Counted from the stretch's first letter, positions 27,790 to 41,876 are shown. The stretch: DNA of 64,000 nt from Polydactylus sextarius (GCA_016801845.1 CM028911.1:5254885-5318884), one strand, 5' to 3'. Numbers and translations: made by a program. The notes: a model not told the origin generated them from the letters alone.

Positions 27790-27937
27790 CCCATTCTTGA
27801 ATACATGCATACACATGCTAGCAATTACGAGACATTCGTAATACACTTTCAGTGTGCTGAAGCAGTGCGTTCAACTGTGTCAGGGGAGAACTGTACACTG
27901 TCACCCAAGCTGCTGCTGTAAAGTTGCTTTTCACTGT
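27790..27937. repeat. Duplicated block, copy A
   Basis: It runs from CCATTCTTGAATACATGC through AAGCAGTGCGTTCAACTGTG to GCTTTTCACTGT and recurs in the same orientation at 29065-29205. Weaker similarity extends about 40 bases to the left. Confidence 0.8.
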
Positions 27938-29064
27938 TTGAGCCAATCGCGAGGTTCCCTCCCGGCTAACTACTCACTGAGCTGAACTCTCGGATTCCTG
28001 GAGAAGATTGAAACTTAACGCTCTCCCACACTACACACACCTCACACATACACTCATTATCAAGTTACACCACTAGTTTCTGCAAACAGCCCCACCACCA
28101 ACCAAACATCTATATGGGATCGCACAAATTCACACACACGTATACACACTCAGACATTGTGTTTCTTGACAATTAGCTTGGTATGTGGCCTTTTCACCCA
28201 GTGGCAGTGGAATATATTTGATACAAGAAGTGCTGCTTTCCATCACATTAACTCAACAAGTGTTTGACTTAATTATTCTTGACTATGACAGTCAGCATGT
28301 CCAATCATGAACTTAGCCTTCCCTTCACCTTTATTGGTTTAACATCAGAACCAGAATGTGAACGTGTACCCTCCACAGATTACAAACATCACTTTAGGGG
28401 GATTTTTCTTGGTGGATCTATCTGTTTTGGCCAGTATCACCTCACGTCTTTATAGCCTAGAGGAATCATCCTCATGTACAGACACAGATAATTATCTAGA
28501 GGTCCTTTCGAGCTAAACTGTCAGACTGTTCGCCAGCCGATATTTACTGCTCACTCTGGCTCCAGAAACAGAGACGGAGGGAAATAAAAGTAATAAAAGA
28601 GTGAAATGTGTCTCTGTGGAAGAACTGAGTACATTTTAAGTTAATGTGTATTCCTGTGATAATCATTTTTATTATTCTGTTGTTCTGTTTTATTATTTTA
28701 TACTATTGTTTGATCAGATTACATATAGCTTCATATTTGGCTGAGCCTAGGGCCTGCAAATTGTTGCAACATATCCTAAACTGTGACACAACTTTAAAAT
28801 CTCTGCACTCATATGAATATTTTCTGTTTCAATATGACATTTCTAAATAAGTCAGAGCTTCATAATAGATAACTGATAAAACAGACCTGGTAGCAATCAG
28901 GACATATAAAAAAGGGTGAGGGCAGGGTGGGGGGCCTTTTCAGCTCAGGCCCGTCAGCTGTGGAACTTCCTGTACAGACACACATTCTCAACAACGCTTA
29001 AAAGTGACTGCACTAATATCCTGCATATAAAATGGAGTTTGAGCTGGTAAGACAAGTGAAAAGG

Positions 29065-29205
29065 CCCATTCTTGAGCACATGCTAGTAATTATTAAACAT
29101 TAGCAGCACACTCTCAGTGTATGGAAGCAGTGCATTCAAGTGTGTCCAGGGGAAACTGTGCAGTGTCACTGTGGCTGCCGCTGATGTGGAGCTGCTTTTC
29201 ACTGT
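29065..29205. repeat. Duplicated block, copy B
   Basis: It shares the ordered blocks CCCATTCTTGA, ACATGCTAG, CTCAGTGT, GAAGCAGTGC, TTCAA, TGTGT, CAGTGTCAC and GCTTTTCACTGT with copy A, with substitutions and small indels. It lies about 1.27 kb downstream of copy A. Confidence 0.8.
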
Positions 29206-32200
29206 CAGGCAGGTAGGTCTCCTGGAAAAAAAAAAGAAAAAAAGATTTATACTGGAATGAAATCTCTCTGCAAAGTTTAATTCAGTTTGTTCAAGACTTT
29301 GTGTAAGACATTTTGTCAATATACTGAACAGACATAGCATCAAAAAGGAGATGTTAGGTAACATGCATGCACATTAATGCAAATGTACACCAAGTAGTAT
29401 CTAATAATGCATAGCTGAAGAAAAGGGTTCAATATGTGAAAATGGAGGGAGTGGGATCATTTCAGTTCAGATATCCCACCATGTGGAGCAGTTTAAAGAA
29501 GACGAGGGGGTTTGTTTCAGTCCAAAACACGGAGCTGATTTACAAGCAGTCTGAACTGGCATAAAAGCTAAAAGACAGTGTGATGAGTCAGATTGCTGTT
29601 GTTCCATATTTGTTGTCTGACCCACATCATGTGTATGTGCACGTTATTGTACTCATGAGAAACAGTTTGAGTGTTTGACACTTCACTTTGAGGATGTTCC
29701 TTTAAAGTAATGTAATTTTAGCTGATTTAATTACATTATGGTTTTGGACTTCCTGTACATATTTTCTCTGGATAACTATAAAGATATCCATAAAACACAA
29801 CTGTAAATTAGAACAACTTTGTATTTTGTGTATTTAATACCCTCCGCCTTAGTTTGGGGTCCCATTAATCTGCCATGTCTGAGTGTGTTTGCTTTTAATT
29901 AATATGTTATTGAAAAGAGTCGATGATTTGTCTGCTTCTGCCAACTTTGTGACTCCCCTGATGACAGAAAAGTTCAGGGAGGCTGATATCTTTTAGACTC
30001 ACAGATGTGTGAAGCATCATCATCACTCATCACATTTTTTCACTCACACAATTTTTTGCCTTTTGCCTTATTTGTATTCTTAATAAGCTGTAAACTAAAG
30101 TATCTAAAACAGGGGCAGCTGAACAGAAACACTAAAAAAATCTGTTTATTTAGTATTAGGATGGTGTTGATGCATGCTTGTAAGTTTCATTAAAGTTTTA
30201 ATTTATTTTAAGTTTAGTGAGCAACATTAGCATTAACAACATTAACAACAGCTTGGAAGAAACTTCAATAGATTTTTTTTTTTCCTCTGCTGGAGTTAGC
30301 TTGCTAACTAGCCTGTGAATGTTTGCTTAAAGGCATTAAAAGCTAAAGTTAGCTTTTTTAAGAAGAGTTGTTAGTGGTCCTCACATATATAGACAAATGT
30401 GTGTGAAAAAGAGAAAAGAGAGATTGCAGAACATCAAAAAGATTTACAGTTTCCAAACATTTTAGATGTCTCCAGACACTCGAGAGTTGATGGATCTGAA
30501 CAAGCAGGGATTTGGACTGATACTTGATTCTGTCTGGAGTCTGTCTCAGCACTCCAGTTCACCTCATCACTCCATCCCACTGCAAAGAGATCTCTATACA
30601 CCTTTGAACTCCAAAGAGTCCCCCCTTCTGCAATACCCATGAGCCTTATAGTCAACCAGGTGCCAACCAGGTGCAAAGCTCTGCTTAATTTCATTTGTAG
30701 GTGTAGCATTGTATCTCATGACATTATAAAGTTCAATGTAAATCCAGACAGAGGGTCAATGGAGATATAGAAGAAAGGTGCAGAAGACAGAGATAGTAGA
30801 GTGGAGGAGGTAAGGATCCATGCGAAAGGGAGATTAAATGAGCAGGAAAATAGATGAGATGAGAGAGGAAGTGAGAGAGGGTTGGAAAACATATAGGAAA
30901 CAAGAGGGACACTGCATTAGTCACAGAGTAACCTTAGCTCCCTTTGTGGCTGAGCAAAGAGCAATTTCTCATCAGCAGCTGACTGATTTGGCTGGAGCAC
31001 ACTACAGAAACACTATACATGCCAGACGTGCCATTTCTCCACCTCTTCCTTTATGTCACTGTCTGTTTTTCTATACACTCTCTGCACCCAAAAGATCAGT
31101 TTAGGGCAACAGATATATTTCCGTTTATAGCGGGGCAGAGTGTAGGTTGTGAAGATGGGTGATTGTGTGTTTAATAAATTAAGCCATGTCGTCTCTCTTT
31201 ACTTCGCTCTGTCACTCTTTCCAACTGAAATTGCTTATTATTGCAGGCCACATTCAAAGCTTTGATTGATGAACTGTCAGACATTTTTTTGGTTTGTTCA
31301 GGAATGTTCACCAGTCAGTGCTACCTGTGGAACAGCAACCCCTTTAATGCAAACTACTAATTAAGATACCTCATAATTATATCCAGTGCCAGCTTTCACT
31401 GCCAGTGCAGGAAGAGTTGCGGTGGATGGGTATGTTGCACATCATCCGGTCCCATCGTAAATCTGTAAAAACACCCACATTAAAATTGTCCTTCATTGCT
31501 TGCTTGCATGATGATTTTTGAGGTTTTTACAAAGTTCCAAAAATGTTACCAGGCACATGTAGGGTTAATTTTTCATACCTTATCAACCACAACTAAAGTT
31601 TTTTAAATGTTCTTGGTTTGCTGCTACATTTACATGCTAATATAGCATTAAGACATAGTATGATCAATGGTCAATTAAATGGGCTAAAATTTCCCAAAAC
31701 AGTGATTGTTGCCTTAAACAGAATCTGACTACCATTGCTGAGTCTGGTACATCGTGATGTTTGTGTATTGATATTCTGTTACTGTTATGTCTGCAGACTG
31801 GGCCTGCCCGGGCCTCTCTCTTCTTCTGTTATTGCACTGAGTGGCTGCATTTGGCTGAGTTTAGGAAAGGTGTGTGTGTGAGTTGTACGCGTGTGTGTTA
31901 TGTGGTGACCTCATTGATTAAAGGACACTGAAAATCAAAGTGTCTGCCTCTTTCTCCATCTCGCTTAGTCTTTGTCCTCTTTACCTCAGCCTGAAACTCC
32001 TCATCACAGTCTCTCACAATCTTAGGGTGCTAGATTGGTGTGAAATGTGTTTCACTGAGTGGAAGACTTGCTGTGGTGTTTGTCTTGATGCATGCGTGCA
32101 TCCTTGAGTTATATGTGCGCAGGTTTCCCCCCCTGCAACTCCATAGTCATGAATTACTGTCATCACTCGGCCATAAAGCAGACATGTGTTGCCCCCATGT

Positions 32201-32959
32201 GACCCAAAGAGACCCACAGCAGTGATTAACTCAAGTCACCATCACACTGTCACAAATACTGGCTCAATTTCCTCAAGACTGTCTCCTTCACCATTTTGGT
32301 AAACATATAGAATCAGACTGCTTTCATCATTATACCCTACAAATTTGGGAACTTGTGAGTACACGATGCAGCAGAAGTTATTTGACTCCTCTGACTGTAA
32401 CTTCTAGCTAATAATGGTTGGTTGCTTGTCTCATAACACAATATGAAACATGTGAAGAGAAATGAAACTCTTTTAAGTGGTTCAGTAATAGCTTTGTAGT
32501 ATGCAAGTCACTCTGTCATGGTATATTATGTGTATTATTTGATGTAGCATTGCATTGCATTCTGTGGTGCGTTTGATACGATGTCAAGTTTGCTCAAGAG
32601 AAGAACAACAGTATCACTGTAACATGTCATTCTCTGCAGTTCAACAAAGCAACCAAATAAGTGAAAGCTGGCCACGTTAGAGGTATGATACAGTGGATAA
32701 TTGTATGCACACATAACGGATTTACTACATCAGACAAGTAAGTCACTGCTCATCAAACACTAGACCAAATCAATTTTAGTATTTGGAATTTTCTATTTCT
32801 TTGATAAAATGTCAAAAAAAAGCCACAAAACTATAGTTCCAGTTGAGCTCAGTCGGATTATTCTGGATAACTACATCATTTCTGGAAAGACAGAGTGGTC
32901 TTAGGTGGCCTTGGTATTGAGTTAGAACAAAACATGTTGTTTCCATTTAATAAATGCCG
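29206..32959. other. Intergenic region, nothing firm
   Basis: AT-rich DNA with TTAGC/GCTAA-rich patches around 30.2-30.36 kb that may be remnants of common fish repeats. No gene supported. Confidence 0.5.
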
Positions 32960-33300
32960 GGCATCTCTCAAAGACAGAATAGTTGGACAGTTTGATAAAT
33001 ACTCTTACCACTCTGATTTCTGTATGCTATATATAAAACTACAGCTTAGTTTAGAACAAAGACAACTTGGTTTTAGAAGGGTTCTGTGCAGTGGGTACAA
33101 GTTGTACAAATGTTGCTGGAAGACCTTTATGCCAAGCTAAGCTACCAGGCTACTGGCTATAGTTGAACATTTATCCCACAAACACAAGAGCAGGATACTG
33201 CGCTTGTGTTTGAGTAAATGTGCAATCTTCTCATCTAACTCTCAGCAAAAACCCTAATTACTGCATAACCAAGAATCTAAAACTATTTTAATGATAGAGA
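32960..33300. repeat. Decayed dispersed repeat with 'CTTCTCATCTAACTCTCAGCAA' type core
   Basis: The ordered pieces AAGCTAAGCTACCAGGCTAC, TGGCTATAGTTGAACATTTA, and near 33225 TCTTCTCATCTAACTCTCAG match, from memory, a very common teleost dispersed repeat that usually ends in a CAAACTATTCCTTTAA-like motif. The limits are approximate and the copy is old. Confidence 0.55.
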
Positions 33301-36300
33301 ATGATAGCTAAGAAAATACTTGTAGTAAGTGGGAAAGTATGTTTTTATGATTTGGGAAAAGGGACCTTTTAACATAGAAAACACTTCTGTGACAATTCTC
33401 CCACCAATTCCTCCAAGTCTCCTTATTTTCCTCAGGCACTTTAATTCAGTGGGAAAGAGATGTTCCTCTCTAGGTGAATACTTGTTGGTGTGGCTGCATG
33501 TGTCATCTTGCAGGATGACTTCATACCATCACTGGGTGTTCTCATTAAGCCTGGGTGATGGTGAGCCTTGCGGGCTCTTCAGATTGTCTCTGCTCTAGGA
33601 CTTGCTGGCAGGTCCCAAACAGTCAAGAAAGAGTCAGTGAGACAAACCTCCGCTCCCAGGAAGACACACTTGCTGCAGGGCAGAATTAAAGATCATAAAT
33701 AAACCACTTGGAGGAGCTTCACTCAACATATTTCTTTTTTTAGCAGTTTGGTAGGGTTATTATCCCACCCTGCAGTGGATGTGTGCAGCAACTATTTGGT
33801 GTTAATCTTTTCTGTTTGTCCTCCAACAAGTTGGAACACCTCAGTGTGCTGTGTGTGTCTTTTGGGTGCTAACCAGGGCTGTTCCAAAGAGTTGAGTAAC
33901 AGGGCATTACCCCAGATGCAGCAGCGAGCAGGTGTGGAGTTGAATACTTCACTGCTGACTCCTTGTCTAATTCTCCTCTCTACCATGGGACTGTAGAATC
34001 ATTTTTTATTATGACAAATAAATCCTCTAGTTTCGAAACACCTCCGTCTATTCAGCAGAAGGTGGTAAAACTGTCTTGAAAACTAGGCCAGAGGCTGCCC
34101 TTTTTAGTAGTTTTCCTGCATTTAAAATGAAGAATATTAACTTTATTGCTACATTTTTGTTTTGTGGCAGTTTTTTTTATTACTGCTGCTGTTACCGGTG
34201 GAAAGGTGAGCTGTCATGTGCCTGCTTGTTGAGAAACAATATGAAAGCTATGAGGTGATGTGAGAGGAAAAAGCAATAAAACTACATCAAAGTGAGCGTT
34301 CTTTTACTTTACAAATACATCTGTTAAGAAATGACTTGAGCAGGCCGCAGCAGGGGAAAAGAGCACTCAACTGTGTGTTGTCAGTGATGACTTATCTAAG
34401 TGTTAACATTATGGATACAGATTACAGATGTTAGAGGGAAAAAAAACAATTGTATTGTCAAATGCAGCCATACAACCATGATGATGGTTTGACAATTATT
34501 CTTACTTACATTACTTACATTACTGCTACTACTGCAACATTTTCAAGCCATTATTTTCAGTATATTATGCACATTATCGGAGGTTCGAATCAAACAGTAA
34601 TTGCATTTAAATTACATTTTGTCACAGCGTTACTGTCATTTGGGTCAGTTAGTTATGCAAAAACTGAATTTGCTTGTGTGTTTCCGCCCTTTTTTTTTAA
34701 CACACCTACTAATTCTCTGTCCTCTAGTTTTAGTTTCTTGCACATGAATGCAACACTCAGTGCCAAACTCTATAATTTTAAAACTAGGATTTTCCATGAA
34801 TGCACCACAAACAGCAGTTTTTACTACCACTCATAATGATAATGGAACCACGACAAAAACAACAAAAGGCCACAGAAGATTTACTGTGATGAATCATCTT
34901 TCTCGAGCCCGTTTCAAGTTTCAACCAGTCAGTTTTCACAGTGTGCACAACACGATCTGGTCCTGTATCGTCCAAACGTCTGATTCACTGTAATCACTCT
35001 GCTTGAAAATTCACCTGCCACTTGCGCTTATATGGCCGACGAGGGCAGTAACTCTTCCTGGATTAGAACTTTTTCAGGTGAGAGGACGAGTTGATCTTCC
35101 ATCCCTCCGCTCCACTCACAGCAAGCTGCCAAGCAGTCAATAAAGCAGCCCGTCCTTTCCTGACTGCACCCCCGGGTGAGAGTGATCTACTGTGCAGGCT
35201 AGTAAAAATGTTTTTCTGTCCCTCTCACTCTCTACTCTTCTCCCTCTCCATCCCCCCGCCTCCTCTTGTCTGTTATTATCATCAGCCAGGTACCTTTGAC
35301 TCATACAGTGGGACATGCCTTTCATTAAGAGCTCTTGGCATGAGAATATGCGTTAAATGCAGTGCATTTTATTCTGATGTCTGTAAGCAGTGTGCGTGGG
35401 TGTGGACGTGTCCTGGCTCCAAGCACCTTTTTTGGCTACTGTTCTGCAACAATCCGCCCAACTAGTATGTTCAAGACCACCTCTGTCATTTTCTGTCATA
35501 TGATACTGCAGTTAAGTGTCAACAATAGACTCTGGTCTGTTCAAATGCTACCCACTACTGCAGTGAAGAACACTGCAGCTGAGCTGAGACTAACCACTTA
35601 ATAGCAATACATCCATCATTGTGCTGAAAACCACAGACTCAAACAAATCTTTTTGGCTGTCGTCTTTAAGCAGGCGAAAGGAAAACAGTCCTTTTCTTTG
35701 CCTTGTCAGCCCCATAAAGTGCACACATCACCTGCTTTCTAATGTTACACAATAGCAACCACTACCTTCCATGTATTTTCACAGGATTTAGTGATTAAGA
35801 GATATGTTGTAAATTTAAACTCAGTGCAGGAGTCAGAGCACTCTCACTTCAATCACCTTCAGAGAAGATGCCTTCAAAATAAAACCACGATACCTAACTA
35901 TATCAAACAATGGGAAAACCTGTGTATTCAAGCACACACTGTTCTCCTGAGATTTGCTAAACCACTTGCAGAAGTATGATAAACTGCGCTGTTATCAGTT
36001 TGTGCATCTGGTTTGGAGCATATTGACGACACAGGCGGGCGTAAATCACATATGAGAGAGTGAGCGTGTGTTCTGTGGGATCAGTAAAATTTTCATTTGC
36101 CTGCAATGGCCTTCATGTGGATCGGCTCGACTCTCAGTGCACCAGATCTCTTGAGGCAAAACTGCTGTTTGTCAAATGAGAGACTTCCACTGTGGGATAA
36201 CTGGAAACATCAGCGCTCTGGTCAGAGCTACAAGAAGCACATAAAGGCTGAGAGACAAAACAAAAACACGTCCTGAGAGCAAAAGGGTATTCACACACAT

Positions 36301-37324
36301 TTTACAGGAATGTTTTAAAGGTGGTGGAGTTGTGAGGTGAATAAAGCATGGTTGGTTTAACTTAACTCAGCACAGCTGTCACCTCTTTATCAAGCTTAAA
36401 GATCAAGTTTTTCGTGTTCACAGGCAGCGCAACCTCTTTGTTTTCATCTATCCACAGACGTCTTTGCTCTGCGAACCCTCCCACGTGGCCAACAGCCTGG
36501 ATTCTGTAATTTTGAGGCCTCAAAATTTCAAGTTCTTGTGAAAATACAAGCTTGGGCACTTGTGAAACACGTTATTGTGCTTTCCTGTGTCAGTGAGTGC
36601 AGAAACGTTTGCCTTAGGCCTTAAAGGACAATACTGAGGAATGCAAAGTGAGGCCACACCATGACACATACTACTGTCCAGCCCGGGGCGGTGTGCTCAC
36701 AAACACCCCTTTCAACACCTTGCACAGAAAGTGGTGATGGGGCTCTTTGGTCATCCAAACACAACAGCAACCAGCCATGACTTTTTTTTTAAGTCATCAA
36801 TTCAGCCTGATTTTGCATACAACACATGAGAAGGGCTGATTTCATGCTGTAGGTGGGTGGCAGTGGCTGCAGTGCAGGTGTTAGCTGCTGACTTTTAAAA
36901 CAGTGTTTGTGTTATGTGTGTGTGATCTCACACCATGAGGTAATTGGTATGGAGAGGTCAAAGTCTAAATGAAAGCACAAAATGCAGAGTAAGTGCACTA
37001 TGAATATGGTGACAATAAAAAAATACATAAACATCACTTTACAGAATACAGATGCAAATGTTACAAACATGAGACAGATTTCTATTCATACACAGAATCA
37101 TACACAATCAGAAAGAGATGCAGAAAGTGTTGCTTAAAGGAATATTCCACCAAAAATCTCTGTTGCATATCAAATAATTTTTCCACAATATAGGTAATTT
37201 GCTTTTAAATAGTGTTATCCTTGGGAATTGACTGTTTGGAACATACAGATCAGTGGTGGAGATGTGTATCATATTTCTTGGATGCCGTGTTAGGCTTTGA
37301 CACACTAATACATTTTTTAGTATT
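33301..37324. other. Intergenic region, nothing firm
   Basis: No gene supported. It includes the 20-bp palindrome at 36508-36527 and a small TTACATTAC-type tandem near 34505-34525. Confidence 0.5.
36508..36527. repeat. Perfect 20-bp palindrome
   Basis: AATTTTGAGGCCTCAAAATT is fully self-complementary with no spacer and has a StuI-type AGGCCT centre. Confidence 0.98.
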
Positions 37325-37620
37325 TTAGAACTTTTGTCCAGACATTTTTGGTTCTCAGAGGATCAATAACACTGACTTTGGCGACTGTCAAACTTTTCCT
37401 TTAGTTTTTTGTGATGAAATGTTTTAGCTAGTGTCAGATGGATAGCCATGAAATTTGGTACAAATATTCATGTCTTCCTCAGTAGCTGTTCTTGTAACTT
37501 CATTTTCCATGTAGTACCATTATCAGGTCAAAAATTCACTGTTTCCAATGTGGATGGTTTAAAGCTAAGTAGCATGCTAACACGTGAAACTAACACAATG
37601 GAAATGGAAAACATTTTATC
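37325..37620. repeat. Common teleost dispersed repeat ('GCCATGAAATTTGGTACA' type)
   Basis: The order of motifs is characteristic: CAGAGGATCAATAACACTGA, CTTTGGCGACTGTCAAACTT, GATGGATAGCCATGAAATTT, GGTACAAATATTCATG, ATTATCAGGTCAAAAATTCA, then AGCATGCTAACACGTGAAAC. From memory this is a widespread fish interspersed repeat with an internal near-tandem organisation. It has no coding capacity. Confidence 0.7.
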
Positions 37621-38318
37621 TCATTGTATTACTTAATCTCAAATGATCATAGTGTGTTTGTGAGGCATACGGCATACATACAAAGTTAATGCACACATAC
37701 ATATTGATGCAAATTCATTCAGTAATAAAGATATGCAAAGATCGATTCATGCAAGTTAAAAACATTTAATTTCAATGTAACAAAATGTAGAAGGCTTGGA
37801 GAGAAGAAAAAGCAGAAAAGCAGTAGAACTACTGGGTACATTCTGTAAATAGATGCAATCTACTACATAATTCCACATATCAGTAGTTATATCATTGGCT
37901 GTTTAGGGTACAGGCTGCATAATACTGTGTGAGAAACAACTATAAACTATAAACTCCTATCTTCTAAATAACATTTTTTTTTCCTTCATTGGACAGAACT
38001 AAAGAGGAACATGAAGACAGGAGAGATAGGAGGAGAGTAGAGTTTGACATTGTGTGAACATTCAGTTATTAGAATCATCAAAAATACTTTACAGCCACCT
38101 TAAAGATGACATCTGAATATCTAAATTCAACTTATACTTTTTCAATGAAATATATGGAGGAGTGATGTATCATGACAGACTTTTTATCACTCTGCTCTTC
38201 CATTTTCACTTTACTATGTAAACCAAAAAATGTTGAATTAATTTTATCACACATTTCTAACTTGCCGTGTCAGCTCAGTCACATTCATATGATTAATCAG
38301 TGCCATTTTCATGCGGGT

Positions 38319-38326
38319 TGACGTCA
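38319..38326. promoter_or_regulatory. Full palindromic CRE (TGACGTCA)
   Basis: An exact 8-bp CREB/ATF site in the context GGGTTGACGTCACTGAG. Confidence 0.3.
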
Positions 38327-39256
38327 CTGAGCTGTATTGTTCAACAGCATCCAGCTTAGCAGATGTTAAGTACAACTACTCTTGTCTCTTTCTGCAGCTA
38401 CATATCAATACACCACAGAGAGAGAGCCAGCTCTGAACAGGTGTTCCCGCTCACGCATGTGAGATCATGGCTTTTGAGGGAGACATTACAGTGTTGACAA
38501 GCAAAGATGCTGTCTTTCTTCCACACTCCTTTTCTTCATCCTTCATCCCTCGCTTTCTCCATCTGGACTTCTATGTGCAACCCATCTTCTATCCATTACC
38601 ACATCATCCATCAACAATAACAGTTAACAATGCCTGTCTTTTCCCCAGCGATACTACCGCTCTGACATCCTCACTGCACATACACAGAGACACACACATT
38701 GACTTGATCTCTGTCACCAGATCCATCAGCCAAGTTGTTTTCATGTTAATCACAAAGTCTTTATTACCTCTGCCGCCGTCCTCACCCCTGACCAACCTGC
38801 TCACTCACCTCACTGCTCACTCTGAAAAGCTCTGATTGTCCTTTAATTTTTAGGTGACTCTAGGACTGCATTGTTTACCTTCAGTTTCTGAGAGGGGATC
38901 CATCCAGCCACCCAGTCAGGTGCTTATCTGATGTAATGGACCATTGATCACCTTTTACCCTCACAATGAATCAACTCTCTGTTGGTTGAGTAAAGAATCA
39001 TCCACTTGGTAACCTAAAACTAACCTCATATATAGCTTCTTCAGGTTCAGACGATCTCCACTTGTTGCTTTGCTCCTGTTCCAGACAGCATCTGTGTATA
39101 ATGCGAGATGGATCAGGTTCAGCTGTTAATAAAATGCGATGCTGCATTTCATTTGAATCGCACTGAAGCATGTTCGCAGTTCAGGAGTGTAGCGGTGTGT
39201 ACAGTATGACGGCACTTGGGTGTCTATCCCACCTAAACCAACACAGACAAAGACAC

Positions 39257-39268
39257 GGTGACGTCACC
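39257..39268. promoter_or_regulatory. Full CRE inside a 12-bp palindrome (GGTGACGTCACC)
   Basis: A perfect CREB/ATF palindrome extended by two bases on each side, 0.94 kb from the CRE at 38319. Confidence 0.35.
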
Positions 39269-41784
39269 TCAAACTAAATAGAAGATGAAACAATGACAGT
39301 CATTTCTAGATAAACACTATTCCATAAACCATTTTGTTTAAGAAATCCCACCAACTGCTCCTATCTAGCCTGAGAACCTATCATAAACCTGATGAATGAC
39401 TTTTCATTTGGGCAGTAAATATTTATCCATTGCACAAATCCAAATTCCATTATGAGAGTAAACATAAACATATTTCTTTCTTAAGCAGGCATATATGAAA
39501 TTAAACAATTTACTGCTGACAAAGAGTTCAACTAAGTGCCACCATATGGTCAATGGCAGTTCTGAGAGTTGCATTGTTAGTTGTGTGCACGGTCTGTTTC
39601 TGACAACAGCTTGGCTCTTGTCAGCCCTTCATCTCCAAACACACTGCATGTGGTGCTCTCAACTAACGCGCCCGACTCAAGCCCGAACTCGGGAACGGTT
39701 TGTAATTCATCTCGACTGTGTCAGAAATGAACTGATGTGTTTAGGGTTGTGAAAAACACCCATTGTAAGAAGGGCGGGAGGTGGAGTTGGAGGGTGGGAG
39801 GAGGTTTGATGAAGGAAATGGTTTATTGTGGGTGTCAGTGATACAACAAATGGCTCACGCACGCCTACATGACGTTCACATCTCTTTGTAACTAGGTTTA
39901 TGTTAGCGCTAACAACCACTGGCCTGAGGCGTGCCAAGAAGTGGCGGAGCATAGATTGTGGACTTTTTTTTCCTTCGCATTTGGCAAGCAAATTAATTCT
40001 CTCCTTAATGATGCGCAACATGCTCATATAAATAAATGTCAATTTTGCAACTCTATGACCAATTTATGTAAGACAGCTGTGTTTTAGCTATGCACTCTTA
40101 CTAAAGTTTGACACTGTGTGTTAGGGTTATTACAATAGGAAGTGAATTATTTTGTTTCCATAGTAACAACAATATATTTGACGAAATATCACAGGAAGAA
40201 GGTGTCACAGCATTCACCACACTGTTTGATAGATATACTTCCTAGAGTGCAATATTATGAATATTGCATAAATATAGCAAGAATATAAATTACTGTTTTG
40301 AAAAGTTTTGAGCTGCAATTCCTGCATGAAGTGAAAAAGATCCCAGACTGATGTTGTGCGGTCTGAGTGTATAATAATTATACCTCGGTGAGTTTTGCAC
40401 AAGAGGCAGGGGGATGTGGCCCACACCACATGCTCCCATTTGTGCGATAGGGAGCTCATTAGTCACCACTCGGTCCATTACTGGTTCCGGACCTCGTGGC
40501 ACCAAACTGTCTGCACCCATAGATTGTAAGAGGGTGGTGGGCTGGGAGGCTAGATGTTGGTCCCCTATGCTCCCCTGAGCCTCAGCAGATAGCATCTCAA
40601 GTAGCAGCAGCAGCAGTTAGACCCTGAAACCTAACCACCAGCACCCTCTCCCCCAACTTAATTGGGCCATAATTTTACTGTATGCCACAATGTGGAGACA
40701 TCAACCATGTGGGGAAAGGGAGGCCGGGGTGAACAGGGTTTTGACAGCAGTTCCAAAAGTCCCATTAAAGGATTTCAGTAGCTTTCTAAGGCTCACGTTG
40801 TCATTCATTAAGCCACAAATGTTGTGTTTCAGCACAGGTCAGCATTCCTCGATGTGATCAGCGCATATAGATCGATAACAGTCAGTGAGCTGCAGCCCAA
40901 CAACTGCAGTTCTTAAATTGAAAATATGGTTTTGCCATCAGTTTGGAGAAAGAGCTTAATGGCTTCCCCCCACAGCAGCACACTGAGGTGAGCCCTACTG
41001 CTTCAAGAATGTGAAAATGGGTAAATAGATTACCATCTCGTCCTTCATACTATTTTCACTGGAGCCTGTCCAGTTGGCTTATTACTGAAAGAAACAATGT
41101 GTCCAGTGTGTAAGCATTACCTCGTCAGCTTTCGGCCAGCAGGGAGATAAATGCTTGCGCACAAGTATATTTTTCACATTTTCACACATTAAACCGATCA
41201 TACTCAAAACTTAAAATACGCAAACACACAAGGAGACTTTCTACACATACCGACAAAACTGTCACCTCCTCGTATCTATGTCAGTATTATTCAGCTGTTC
41301 ATTTCTCCAACTACTCCTTGGTTTGACAACACACAAGACGACCAGCAAAAGAACCCAAAGCCTCACACCTAAAGGAGGAATGTTTTTCTGACCAGTGGAA
41401 AAAAGACACTCCTTATTGTTATTCTGCACTATAATTCTGTCAGACATAGCTAAAACCACGCTCAAGTACTGCAGTCCCAATTTTGGTCAAAATTCAGTAT
41501 TTTAATACAGCCAGATAATTAACAAAGCAGTAAATTATACCATAGTAAATGAGCTAGGCTGTTGTTGGCCAACTTCTACAGTTAATGGCTTTTATACTCA
41601 TTGCATTCTTTCATGGAAGGAATGTAACAGGGTGCGAATACACAGCCAAGAATTACACAGACTCAATCTCCCAATAGCTCTTTCTCTCTCTCGCCTCTCT
41701 TAGTACAGTAGAATATACTTGTTCACCCTCATCACACATCAGAGTCAATCAGTATTTATCTTTGACTTTGTGGTTCATAGCTGT

Positions 41785-41831
41785 ATGTGTGTGTGTGTGT
41801 GTGTGTGCCTGTCTGTGTGAAGTCAGAGAAG

Positions 41832-41876
<45 letters not shown>
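41785..41876. repeat. (TG)n and (GA)n microsatellites
   Basis: TG units at 41785-41807 and pure GA at 41833-41876. The long purine run can form triplex (H-) DNA. Confidence 0.95.

Larger units (their letters stand above)
37621..41784. other. Intergenic region, no supported gene
   Basis: Apart from the two CRE motifs, nothing was recognised. Open frames show no known domain. Confidence 0.5.

Noticed and set aside
36362..36559. Minus-strand open frame of 65 residues with a protein-like composition
   Set aside because: No family motif, no splice partner, and it overlaps the perfect palindrome; taken as chance.
38467..38835. 122-codon plus-strand open frame rich in Ser, Leu, Pro and His
   Set aside because: Low-complexity composition, no domain, no Kozak-supported multi-exon context.
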